Shown one piece after another: positions 34,689 through 43,158 of a stretch of DNA of 64,000 nucleotides. The translations under genes and the position numbers were made by a program. A model generated the notes under the pieces. The model did not search any database. It was not told where the DNA came from and was given only the letters and a program-made list of their open reading frames with translations. The stretch is from Amycolatopsis sp. NBC_01480 (GTDB taxonomy: Bacteria > Actinomycetota > Actinomycetes > Mycobacteriales > Pseudonocardiaceae): contig NZ_CP109442.1 in assembly GCF_036227205.1 (NCBI RefSeq), positions 7,812,001-7,876,000 of the forward strand, in the 5' to 3' direction. Every line of letters starts with the position of its first letter. Positions within the stretch are counted from its first letter, which is position 1.

Positions 34689-35414
34689 GTGGTGGACGAG
34701 CGGATTGCACGGCTTGTCGCGATTCCCGGTGTCCGCACGGCCGCCGAGGTTGCCGAACAGGTTGCTGGAGCGGCGGCGTCCAGTGAGGTGCTGCCTGTGC
34801 TGCCTGGTTTGACGCGGTTGTTGCCAGGCACGGGGCTGGAGCGTGGCGACACGGTCGCGGTCAGCGGCTCGGTGTCGCTGTTGCTTGGCTTGGTGGCTGG
34901 TGTCACCGGTGCAGGCGGGTGGGCCGCCGTGGTCGGGATGCCTGAGCTGGGGTTGGTCGCGGCGGCGGAGCTCGGTGTGGACCTCGGTCGGTTCGCGTTG
35001 GTTGCGTCCCCGGTCGCTGAGGTGATCGCGGTCGCGACGGCGTTGCTGGACGGGGTCGATCTGGTGGTGCTCGGCTCGCCCGCGGTCGCGGTCGCGGCCG
35101 TGTCCGGGCCGGTGGCCCGGCGGTTGTCCGCGAGGGCCCGGCACCGCGGCGCGGTCTTGGTCGCGGCGGGGCCGTGGCCGGGCGCGGAGCTGGAACTGCG
35201 TGCCGAGCCGGGCTTGTGGAGCGGGCTGGAGGATGGTCCGACCGGCTACCTGACCGGGCAGATAGCCGTGGTGTACCGCCACGGGCGGGGCGCGGCGGCT
35301 CGTCCGGCGCGCTTCACGGTCGCGCTGCCGCACCCCGGAGGTGAGATCACTGCGGTCCCGGTGCGGCGGGACCGCAGTGCCGAGCAGGTCGCGGCGCTGG
35401 AGAGCGCGAGATGA
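34689..35414 (+). CDS. imuA: ImuA'-type mutasome protein
   Basis: 241 aa from GTG 34689 or the next codon, GTG 34692; GGAGG precedes both. A RecA-like core without a Walker A motif (LPGLTRLLPGTGLERGDTVA, WAAVVGMPELGLVAAAELGV, VDLVVLGSPAVAVAAVSGP) as in mycobacterial ImuA'. With ImuB it bridges DnaE2 to the clamp during damage-induced mutagenesis. It overlaps imuB by ATGA and follows a LexA box. Confidence 0.85.
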   Translation: MVDERIARLVAIPGVRTAAEVAEQVAGAAASSEVLPVLPGLTRLLPGTGLERGDTVAVSGSVSLLLGLVAGVTGAGGWAAVVGMPELGLVAAAELGVDLGRFALVASPVAEVIAVATALLDGVDLVVLGSPAVAVAAVSGPVARRLSARARHRGAVLVAAGPWPGAELELRAEPGLWSGLEDGPTGYLTGQIAVVYRHGRGAAARPARFTVALPHPGGEITAVPVRRDRSAEQVAALESAR

Positions 35415-36991
35415 GCGCGGTCCGGCTCATGGTCGTGTATTGCCCGGACTGGCCTGTGGTCGCGGCCACCGCCGCGGCCGGAATCCCGGTGACCCGGCCG
35501 GCAGCTGTCTACTCCGGCAACCGGGTAGTCGCGTGCTCGGCCGCGGCGCGTGCGTGTGGAGTTCGGCGCGGTATGGCGCGCCGGGCGGCGGAGTCGCTGT
35601 GCGAGTACGTGGCACGGTTCGACCAGGACGCGGATCGGGACGCGCGTCTGTTCGAGCCAGTCGCTGCCGCGGTGGAGCGCCTGGCGGTCGGCGTGGAGGT
35701 CGTCCGGCCTGGGGTGGTGGCGGTTCCGGTGGCGGGAGCGGCCGGCTATTTCGGCGGAGAGGAACAGCTGGGGGAGCGGGTAGTCGACGAGGTCGCCGCC
35801 CGGGCGGGAGTGGAGTGCGAGGTCGGGGTGGCGGACGGACTGTTCGCGGCGACGCTCGCCGCCCGCACCGGCCAGCTCGTCGCCCCAGGCGCGAGCGCGC
35901 AGTTCCTTGCCCCACGGGCCATCGGCGATCTCGACCAGCCGGAGGCACCCCGCGCGACGTTAGTCGCGTCGCTGCGGCAACTCGGGTTGCGCACCTTGGG
36001 CGCGTTCGCCGAGCTGGCAGAACGGGACGTCGCCGGCCGTTTCGGCGCCGACGGGGCTCAGGCACATCGGCTGGCGCGCGGGCTGTCGGAGCGGCCACCT
36101 GCACGACGGCGGCCGCCGCCAGAGCTGGCGGTGCAGGAGTCGTTCGACCCGCCGTTGGAGCGGGTCGACGCGGCCGCATTCGTTGCGAAGGCCCTGGGTG
36201 AGCGGCTGCACGGTGTGCTGGCGGCGCGAGGGCTGGCCTGTACGCGACTGGCCGTGCGGGCGGTGACCGAGGCGGACGAGCAGTTCGCGCGGGTGTGGCG
36301 GTGCGCGGAACCGCTGACCGCGCAAGGCATCGCGGATCGGGCACGGTGGCAGTGCGACAGCTGGCTCACCCGCCCGCCCAGCGGCCGCCCGACGGCGGGG
36401 ATGGTGCGGTTGGTGCTGGAGCCGGAGGAGACGGTGGCCGGGGCGGCGCTGCAGCTGCAGCTGACCGGCCGCGCCGAGCACGCTGACGCCGACGAGCGTG
36501 CAGGGCGGGCGTTCACCCGCGTCCAGGCCCTCCTCGGCCCGGACGCGGTCGTCACGGCGCAGCTGGTCGGCGGGCGTGGCCCGAGCGATCGCGTCCGGTT
36601 CGTGCCCTGGGGCGAGCCCCGCGACGCCGACGACGCCGCGCCGTGGCCGGGGCGGCTGCCCGCGCCGGCGCCCGCAATCGTTCCTCATTCGAAGACACCG
36701 GTCGTCGTCCGGGATGTGGACGGACACGAGGTGGTCCCGACCGAGCGGCAGGGGCTGACCGGCGTGCCCGCCGTGGCCGAGGTCGAGGGCAGGCCACCGT
36801 CGCCGGTGCTCGGATGGGCTGGGCCATGGCGTGCCCAGACAGCCGACTGGCGCCCCGGAAACACCGGTGACCAAACTCGAATCCAGCTACTGCTCGGCGA
36901 GACGCAACCCGGACGCGGGGACACGGCTGTCCTGCTGCTGCACGGCGAACTGTCCGGTCCACAGTGGATACTCGAAGGCGTGTACCGCTGA
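35411..36991 (+). CDS. imuB: ImuB, inactive Y-family polymerase adaptor
   Basis: 526 aa from the ATG overlapping imuA'. Y-family architecture (residues 1-370), but the catalytic acidic residues are not in place: the first strand is LMVVYCPDWPVVAATAAAG, and no conserved SIDE motif is found. The little-finger part and a C-terminal extension follow, with LDQPEAPRATLVASLRQLGL in the HhH region. ImuB recruits DnaE2 and the sliding clamp rather than making DNA itself. The dnaE2 gene is 15 kb away on the other strand. Confidence 0.92.
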   Translation: MSAVRLMVVYCPDWPVVAATAAAGIPVTRPAAVYSGNRVVACSAAARACGVRRGMARRAAESLCEYVARFDQDADRDARLFEPVAAAVERLAVGVEVVRPGVVAVPVAGAAGYFGGEEQLGERVVDEVAARAGVECEVGVADGLFAATLAARTGQLVAPGASAQFLAPRAIGDLDQPEAPRATLVASLRQLGLRTLGAFAELAERDVAGRFGADGAQAHRLARGLSERPPARRRPPPELAVQESFDPPLERVDAAAFVAKALGERLHGVLAARGLACTRLAVRAVTEADEQFARVWRCAEPLTAQGIADRARWQCDSWLTRPPSGRPTAGMVRLVLEPEETVAGAALQLQLTGRAEHADADERAGRAFTRVQALLGPDAVVTAQLVGGRGPSDRVRFVPWGEPRDADDAAPWPGRLPAPAPAIVPHSKTPVVVRDVDGHEVVPTERQGLTGVPAVAEVEGRPPSPVLGWAGPWRAQTADWRPGNTGDQTRIQLLLGETQPGRGDTAVLLLHGELSGPQWILEGVYR

Positions 36992-37020
36992 GCGTCGTCC
37001 GAACGCGCAGTGTGCCCGGC

Positions 37021-37650
37021 TCAGCCGGGGAAAGGCAGATGCGGGTGGCGTTTGAGGACGCGGGGCTCGAGGATGGGGCCGGGCCAGAGGACGACGTGGT
37101 AGGTGTCGGCGCCGTGGACCCGGTCCTCGCTGATGGTGTCGAATCCCTTCGCGTAGACGCGGGCGGTGTAGTCGCCGGGCGGGACGGCGGTGCGGGGGAC
37201 GGTCGGCCGGTAGTCGAATTTGGACACGACGATGCGGCCGCTGGTGATGCGGAGGCCGGCTTCGGTGACGTGGTCCCAGTCCTCGAGGTTGTCGTCGGGA
37301 GCGTCGGCGCGGACGTCGAGGGTGACCGGGAGGAGGAGCCGGCGCGCGGTGCCGACGCCGATGGCGCCTTCGGCCGCGGCGATGAGGTCGGTCATCACGC
37401 TGGTGATGAAGGCGCGGTCGGTGTCCGGGCGTGCGGTGTCGTCCTGGACGAAGAAGCTGCCGTAGTCCGCGAGCACGTCGAGTTCGGCGTGCGCGATCGG
37501 TGCGGGAGGCTGGCTGGGTGTGTCGGGCATGAGCTGTACCTGGGCTCCGTCGGGTAGGTCGTGGATGGAGGAGGCGAAGGGGCCGCGGATGCGGATGCAG
37601 ACCGCGGCGTCCTCGGCGGTGAGGTTCGTGTCGTCGTAGGCGCTGATCAC
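37021..37650 (-). CDS. Hypothetical beta-rich protein, start uncertain
   Basis: GTG 37650 gives 209 aa; the frame remains open to ATG 37740, which would overlap the divergent gene's start and has no RBS. Several predicted strands and an Asp-rich core (DNLEDWDHVTEAGLRITSGR, PGDYTARVYAKGFD, YHVVLWPGPILEP). The layout resembles small plasmid proteins seen beside toxins or inhibitors, but no family is recognised. It converges on imuB with a 29-bp gap. Confidence 0.6.
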   Translation of the reverse strand: MISAYDDTNLTAEDAAVCIRIRGPFASSIHDLPDGAQVQLMPDTPSQPPAPIAHAELDVLADYGSFFVQDDTARPDTDRAFITSVMTDLIAAAEGAIGVGTARRLLLPVTLDVRADAPDDNLEDWDHVTEAGLRITSGRIVVSKFDYRPTVPRTAVPPGDYTARVYAKGFDTISEDRVHGADTYHVVLWPGPILEPRVLKRHPHLPFPG

Positions 37651-37729
37651 CCGCGCGCGATCCGCCTCGTGCGTCGGCCCCACCTTTGCACGGAACCTGA
37701 GAAGCCGCGGGCTGGCAAGGTCGGGCAAG

Positions 37730-38275
37730 ATGGTCGCCATGACCGTCGGCGAGCACCTGGCCCAACAACTGCGGAGCCATCTTGTTACGCAGCTCGCCGA
37801 TGTTGCGGCGATGTTCCCGTCGAAACCCGACTGGTGCCACAACAGTGCCCAGGCCTTGGTTCTCGGCCATGGCCGCTGGTTCCGGCCGGCTCCGTTGCCG
37901 GTCGGTCGGACCCTCGGATCGCCGGGAAGATGCTTCGCCAACGCAACCCGGCACGCCGCCCGCCACGATCTGGCGTATGTGGAGGGGTTCGCCCTCCCCG
38001 AGGCCGGCCCGGTCTTGCAACATGCCTGGTGCGCCCGCCGCGATGGCACCGTTGAGGATCCCACTTGGGGCGCAGACGGTCTGGCCTACCTCGGCATCCC
38101 CTTCACCCGCCACTACCTCCAGGCGCAGCACCGACGCGGGAATACGCACCAGCTGCTGTTCGAACAACACCGCAGCGACTGGGAACTCTTCCGTTTCGGC
38201 ATCGGCGAGGACATCGTCGAGGACATCGGCGAGCTGAACGAGCCGATAACCCTTTCCAAGCAACAAGAAAATTAG
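37730..38275 (+). CDS. Hypothetical protein with possible Cys-His-Asp active site
   Basis: 181 aa from ATG 37730 (AAGGT upstream; ATG 37739 is an alternative). A spaced triad-like set, CFANA near residue 67, HAWCARRDG near 104 and VEDPTWG near 113, resembles papain-fold or transglutaminase-like proteins (Cys ... His ... Asp-Pro-Thr). The conserved WC near residue 40 and GIPF motif support a real family, name unknown to me. Enzymatic activity is inference only. Confidence 0.6.
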   Translation: MVAMTVGEHLAQQLRSHLVTQLADVAAMFPSKPDWCHNSAQALVLGHGRWFRPAPLPVGRTLGSPGRCFANATRHAARHDLAYVEGFALPEAGPVLQHAWCARRDGTVEDPTWGADGLAYLGIPFTRHYLQAQHRRGNTHQLLFEQHRSDWELFRFGIGEDIVEDIGELNEPITLSKQQEN

Positions 38276-38331
38276 GCGCCGCCTGCTGGCATTCAGATGC
38301 GGCCCATGGATAGCGAGCGTCCCGGTCCGTG

Positions 38332-38805
38332 TCAAGAGGATGTGGGCGGCCCTGTCCATTCCCGTGCGTCGTCGCGCCGGTTCTGGAGGAGCCACCAGAG
38401 CTGGCGTAAGGATTTCGCCGGCACGCTGTGGCTGGCTGCGCGCATTGCCTTGGTGAAGTCGGCGCGAGTCGGTGTGCCGGGCAGGGCATCGATGATCGGC
38501 AGGGCCTGCGCGATTAGAGTGGTGAACTCCCGGAATTCGTGGTGCTCGTTGTTGTGCGCGGCGGGGATTCCGGTGTTGTGGCAGGCGGCGGTGGCTGCCG
38601 CCCACAGGCCGGTGGTGGCGTAACTCCACGCGCGGCTGGTTTTCGTCGCGGCGGGTGCGTCCTCGCCGAGTAGGTGTCCGAGCGTTTGGTCGAGTTGGCT
38701 GCGTGTGGTGGAGATGCGGAAGCCACGTCTGTTCGCGGCGTCCTTCACTGAGGTCCACGGGGTCTGCGGTTGGTGCCAGAACGCGATGGCCGTTGCCACG
38801 AGCAC
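38332..38805 (-). CDS. Downstream half of a probably frameshifted gene
   Basis: Up to 157 aa, but without a convincing start: GTG 38805 has no RBS, and the frame is coding-like further upstream (about residue VRDTPALVEVLVATAIAFW), overlapping the end of the next gene, whose own codons turn poor there. Helical, with Trp and His (AFWHQPQTPWTSVKDAANRR, LRQLWWLLQNRRDDAREW). One frameshift near 38850 would join the two into about 420 aa. Confidence 0.55.
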   Translation of the reverse strand: MLVATAIAFWHQPQTPWTSVKDAANRRGFRISTTRSQLDQTLGHLLGEDAPAATKTSRAWSYATTGLWAAATAACHNTGIPAAHNNEHHEFREFTTLIAQALPIIDALPGTPTRADFTKAMRAASHSVPAKSLRQLWWLLQNRRDDAREWTGPPTSS

Positions 38806-39611
38806 TTCGACCAGGGCTGGCGTGTCCCGGACATCCGCGCCCTGATTCTTCTGTCCGCAGGTGTTTCACGTGCGGGTTCGCATGACGAGACTTGGTGGAC
38901 GTCCGCATGCCGGGTGGCCTGCTCTGTCGCCGGCCGTGCGGTGTGCCGAGGCTGGGGGTCTGCGATGACGGTAACCCCCAGGTGATCCAGCGCGGCAAGG
39001 TCGGAAATGCCGGCCGCGAGGAGTGCGGGCACCCCGAGCGAGGCGGCCAGCACGAGGGTGTGGGCCTGTCCGGAGGACAGGCCGTGTTCGGCGGCGACGG
39101 CATTGACGGCGGGCTGCACGGCGAGCTGCGCTTGATAGGGCAGCACTCGTTTGATCCCGATGCGCACGAGCTCGTCCAGGATGTGGTCGACGAGGGCGCC
39201 CACGCAGGGGCCGGCGCGGGCTTCGAGCCGGGTGAGGTCGCCGCGCCATCGATCGAGGACGGCGTCGACGAACTCGAGCAGGGAGAACTCCGCGACGTAT
39301 GCGCCGTGCCGGGTGATCGTCCCAGCGAGCTGGGCTACGGCGTTGTCGTCGTAGGTGGTGAGCAACCGGACTAGGATCCTTGCGTCGACCACGGCTGCCG
39401 ATTCGATACCGGCGGCGCTCACTACCTCGTACTCGCTGTCGCGATCGAAATCCTGCCGTGCGGCGGATTGCGCGGCGGAGCACAGCTGTGTGCGTAGCCG
39501 CTGGATTGCGCGCAGCGGGGTTTCGAGCGTGACGGAACCGGGGCTGTCGGGATCGATACGAACGATCACGGTGGCCGACTGGCTGACGACGCCGAGGGCT
39601 TCCCGCGCCAC
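38745..39611 (-). CDS. Upstream half of a probably frameshifted gene (unknown family)
   Basis: Frame from GTG 39611, 288 aa in total, but the last 30 codons (from about 38850) have unusual codons while the overlapping frame is coding-like. The first part has strands and helices with PIN-like or toxin-like spacing (SAAVVDARILVRLLTTYDD, AEFSLLEFVDAVLDRWRGD, GQAHTLVLAASLGVPALLAA). Resemblance to a PIN nuclease (Asp-x-Ala-Arg-Ile-Leu-Val ... Glu-Phe) is only suggestive. Confidence 0.55.
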   Translation of the reverse strand: MAREALGVVSQSATVIVRIDPDSPGSVTLETPLRAIQRLRTQLCSAAQSAARQDFDRDSEYEVVSAAGIESAAVVDARILVRLLTTYDDNAVAQLAGTITRHGAYVAEFSLLEFVDAVLDRWRGDLTRLEARAGPCVGALVDHILDELVRIGIKRVLPYQAQLAVQPAVNAVAAEHGLSSGQAHTLVLAASLGVPALLAAGISDLAALDHLGVTVIADPQPRHTARPATEQATRHADVHQVSSCEPARETPADRRIRARMSGTRQPWSKCSWQRPSRSGTNRRPRGPQ

Positions 39612-40375
39612 GAGGGGCAGCTGTCCCTAGCCCCGCACGTCGATCCGGGCCCTCGCCGACACCGACCGACCCCCACTGCCTCCGGAGGACACCATCCCTG
39701 TCCGGGACGCCATCCCGCCAGACCCCGCCGGGCCGTTGCCGTCCAGCGGGTGCGCCTGTCGATGGCTCTTGATGCCTGTCGAGATCCGAATGCCCCACTA
39801 CCAGTCCCCGCCCTAGCCGACGCCAGTGCCCCATCAGTCAGCCACAGGGGCGCCAGAAAGTAGTCGCAAGGTCACAGTGTGCTCAAGGCTGTGTGCGGAC
39901 GAGTGGCCGACACGAGGCGTTCACCCCGCGCTCCGAGAGGTGGAGCGTCGATGACGTCGGCGAGGCGGCCCGAGCGGCACCGCCTCGCCGTGCCCGTCGT
40001 CTTGGGCTAAGCACCCCGCAGCTGGAGTACGGGACGTGGCCCGGGGCTGGGCAGCGCGCGATCTTGGTGACAGTCTGCGAATACAACTGAAGCGTCCTGA
40101 AATTCCACAGTTGCTACTATAAAGTCTGAAGATAGGTGGAATTGTCGCTGCGGCATGCCTGCTTGATGGCCCTCACCTGCGCAATCGCCTCGAAACGTTC
40201 CTTCCGACACCCCTCATGAACCTCTGACCCCAGAAAGCCCGCGGTTGAATTACGCTGCCGCCGCAGTCTGAAGTTCTCGCTTTTGCGAGGTGGTGTTGCA
40301 GGACGGCTCTTCCCGTGTTGCCGACCACGCCGGCCGGGTGGTCGATCGAACCACTCGGGATAGGAGTTCCTTCCC
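39612..40375. other. Gene-free stretch
   Basis: 760 bp without a convincing gene. Frames here have mixed codon bias. A minus-strand segment near 40117-40230 (CRKERFEAIAQVRAIKQAC) looks weakly protein-like and may be a remnant. Confidence 0.4.
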
Positions 40376-40600
40376 GTGACCCAGGTGATCAACGAAGGTG
40401 ACGACCCGAGCCCGCAGGACACTGTCCCGCCGGGCGAGGAGGCGGATCGGCATCCCCGGGCGAAACCCGCGCCGGAAGCCGGTGAGTCTCTCACCGATGA
40501 AGAGCGCCGGGCTCAGAAGGCCCGGCGCGTCATCACCATCGCGCAGGTCGTACTCGCCGTCGCGCAGACGGTGGACGGGGTTGTCAGGATGTTCTCCTGA
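40376..40600 (+). CDS. Small acidic protein with C-terminal helix
   Basis: 74 aa from GTG 40376, with AGGAG upstream at correct distance. Residues 1-48 are acidic and disordered; residues 49-72 form an amphipathic to hydrophobic helix (ARRVITIAQVVLAVAQTVDG). Could be a small membrane-attached protein. No family known. Confidence 0.5.
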   Translation: MTQVINEGDDPSPQDTVPPGEEADRHPRAKPAPEAGESLTDEERRAQKARRVITIAQVVLAVAQTVDGVVRMFS

Positions 40601-40756
40601 CACCGGCCGGCCTGGACGCAGCCGCATCTGGGCCGGTCCCATCCTCGACCGCCACCCGATGAGCGCAATCGGAAGGATTCTGCCGCGTCCCGGAAATCGG
40701 TGTTCCCGATTTCATGAACAGCCGACGCTGTAGGGCATAGCGGCCGAGACGGTGGC

Positions 40757-41178
40757 GTCGTGCTCACAGCCGTTCCAGCCGCTGCCGGATCCCGCCTGCA
40801 CGCCAGGGCTGCCAACCCAGATGTCACCCAGTCCACTATCGACTCGACGATCTGCGTGCCGGGCTGGACGGCGACCGTGCGGCCGCCGACTTCGTAAACG
40901 AACCCGTTGAAGGTTCGGGATCGCGGATTGCGGCTACACAGGGCACCAGCTCCAGCTCATACGAGGAGGACCATTTCCTGCCGTTGGAACTCGGCGGATC
41001 GTCGCGGGACCCGAAGGGCTTCTGGCCCGAGTTGTACAGCGGTGATAAGAGCTCCTACAGCTCGGACTCGGCGGAGAACGCGCTGAAGAAGGCTGGCTGC
41101 GACGGCCGGACCGCTCTCGCGGCGGCACAGCACGCCATGCGTACCGGTTGGACCACCGCCGAATCAGTCCTCGGCTGA
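40757..41178 (+). pseudogene. Decayed HNH-nuclease-like gene, several frameshifts
   Basis: Pieces of one family appear in three frames in the right order: LPDPACTPG, then AANPDVTQSTIDSTICVPGW and TATVRPPTS followed by TAA where a Tyr codon is expected, then IADCGYTGHQLQL, then SYEEDHFLPLELGGSSRDPK and GFWPELYSG to the stop at 41178. The (D/E)DH-x-P-LELGG and WPE motifs are typical of small secreted HNH-like proteins. At least three indels and one nonsense change show decay. Confidence 0.65.
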
Positions 41179-41249
41179 TCCCGGCGCACCTCCTGGAGGC
41201 ACCGCGGCGCCCGGCTGACGACGTGACACTCTGCAAGCCGGGCGCGGTG

Positions 41250-41918
41250 CTAGTGACTGGCGCCCAGCGGCAGCCTCGTCTGCGCGGCATGGACCATTCC
41301 CGTTTGCCAGACAGGAGGAAGCGCTAAGGGTTCACCGTGCGTGGCTTTCACGCTGGCGCGGTTTTTCGCGCGCTCGGTCTCTGTCCACATGCGAGTCAGC
41401 CATTGCAGGACCCGAACGAGTGCCAGAGCTTCAGCGACGACGGGTTCACCGGGCACGGGCGCAATTCCGGCGAGGTCTCGGAAGTCGTCGAGTGTCCGGG
41501 GCGCGGCATCTGCATCCGGAAGGTCGCGTTGCCACTCCAGGGCGGAGTCGGTTTCCTGGTACTGCCCACGATGCTCGATGATCTCGGCGAGAATCTCGCG
41601 CGGGTCGACGAGCTGGTTCACCCACCAGTCGGCGTCGTCGATGCCGGCGGCGTCGGTCAGCAGGCGCAGGGGCTGTGCGACCGCATCCGCGGACATCGTC
41701 ACCACGGCGCGGCGCTCGAGGACACCCAGCAGGCGTCGGGCCAGTTCCGGCGTACGGGCGTCGTTGAGGGATGGCGCGTTCGCGCCGGTCGGGTTCCCTT
41801 CGACGCTGACCTGCCAGATCGCGATCCCGTCGCCCTCGGCCTTCGGCCCGAGCAGCACCACTGCACTGCCGGGGCACGGGAATCGCTCGGCGCCCGGGCT
41901 GCTCGACGCTGTGGTCAT
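41250..41918 (-). CDS. DUF6218-like hypothetical protein
   Basis: 222 aa from ATG 41918, with GGAG six bases upstream. Starts with a strand-rich unit (GSAVVLLGPKAEGDGIAIWQ) and continues through helices (RRLLGVLERRAVVTMSADAV, ALVRVLQWLTRMWTETERA). The layout reminds me of DUF6218, but the match is by memory only. Isolated gene with no obvious partners. Confidence 0.6.
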   Translation of the reverse strand: MTTASSSPGAERFPCPGSAVVLLGPKAEGDGIAIWQVSVEGNPTGANAPSLNDARTPELARRLLGVLERRAVVTMSADAVAQPLRLLTDAAGIDDADWWVNQLVDPREILAEIIEHRGQYQETDSALEWQRDLPDADAAPRTLDDFRDLAGIAPVPGEPVVAEALALVRVLQWLTRMWTETERAKNRASVKATHGEPLALPPVWQTGMVHAAQTRLPLGASH

Positions 41919-42180
41919 CATCATCTCCTCAGGTCAGAAGGCCGACAGCATGATCCTCGCGGCGGGAGCTTCCCCGAGGCTACGTGGACGGCATCGTCGG
42001 AGCGGTGCGTGCGCCCCGCGGAACGGCATCGCCGGCTACTCGGCGTCGAGGGCTCGGCCGAGGAGGAGGGTGGGCGGTCATCGCGGGGTGGCCGCGGCTG
42101 GGAGGCGCTGCTGCGTCGATCGCCGCATCGGAGGAAGACATTCGAGAGCTGGCTGTCGGCATCGTGGATGGCCGGCCCGG

Positions 42181-42380
42181 TCACTCTTCGTCGGGTTGCT
42201 GGGTCTCGACGTGGTGCCTGTACTCGGCGGCGTAGGCGGCTTCCTTGTCGAGTGCGCGGGTAAATGTGTTCATCAGCCTGCCGAGGACGGGGCCGGGGGC
42301 GATGTCTCGTCGCGGTTGCTCGCGTGTCCGGTGCGGTCGATGTCCCGGCTGACGACGACACGGCGCCCGCTGGCCAACAA
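42181..42380 (-). CDS. Two tiny coupled ORFs (35 and 30 aa), tentative
   Basis: The upstream ORF (42273-42380, TTG start without RBS) has very strong third-position GC bias (RRVVVSRDIDRTGHASNRDE). Its TGA overlaps the ATG of a 30-aa ORF (42181-42273: MNTFTRALDKEAAYAAEYRH). TGATG coupling plus codon bias argue that translation is real; function is unknown. Might be the remains of one larger gene. Confidence 0.35.
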
Positions 42381-42393
42381 TGAGATGCTGGCA

Positions 42394-42437
42394 GGGCGTG
42401 CCGGCAGGACCCTCCCCCTCGGCCTGCCGGCACGCCC
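42394..42437. terminator. Perfect 15-bp hairpin
   Basis: GGGCGTGCCGGCAGG (42394-42408) pairs exactly with 42423-42437, with a 14-base loop. It precedes the tiny coupled ORFs on the minus strand and could be a terminator or an attenuator. Confidence 0.5.
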
Positions 42438-43158
42438 CACTTACTGCCGCGCGCACGCAAGACACCGGACCGTGTGCCGTACCGGCGCCTAGCCACCGTC
42501 GACCTGGTCGGTGGTTGTGTCCGTGATGTCGCCGAAGTGCTTCTCTCCCAACGCCATCGCGTCGCCCTGTGACGGACCACCAGCCGCTTTCATCACCTCC
42601 ATCTCCGCCTGTAACCTCTCCAGCTGAAAGCCGACGGTGCCCGGAAGGTGAAGTGACTTTGCGGAATCAATTGTCGCGTGCTCCCTGGTCGCCGAGGAGC
42701 CGTCCGGTAAGTCATCGGAGTGAGAGAACGGTCACGGCGGTAGTGAGTTCTGCTTGTTAGTAGGCGATCTGTTTGGCATACCTCGCGCGATCTTCGCGTA
42801 GTTCCTGCCATTGTTGATCACCCTGTGCCGGCCCCTCGAATCGTGGACCTCCGGTCGGCCTGCGCAACGGTGAACGCCAGCATGCCGAGGTGATCGAGTA
42901 AATCCAGATTTCCGAACCACTCCGGCTGTGAATCACCAACTGAGCCTCGTTCGGTAACGTCTTTGCTCCATTAGCATGATAATAAGGATAAATCAGTCAA
43001 AGCAGACTTGTTGTTGTGACGAAGTAACAGCTGCGCACGATCAACCCTTCTGCACGATGTTCTGCCGTGCGAGGGGCCTTCTTCGGGTTTTTTTGTGCCT
43101 GGTCCAGGTTTTCTGGCGCGGTTTCATGCTGCACTCATGCGTGTCGAGGGGAAGACTG
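42438..43158. other. AT-richer leader of the Rhs gene
   Basis: About 720 bp without a convincing gene. Composition becomes AT-rich from about 42730, an island feature continued by the small genes after the Rhs core. It likely carries the rhs promoter. Confidence 0.45.

Noticed and set aside
36887..39103. A 738-codon minus-strand frame spanning several genes
   Set aside because: Arg/Pro-rich composition and inconsistent third-position bias; real genes lie in other frames.
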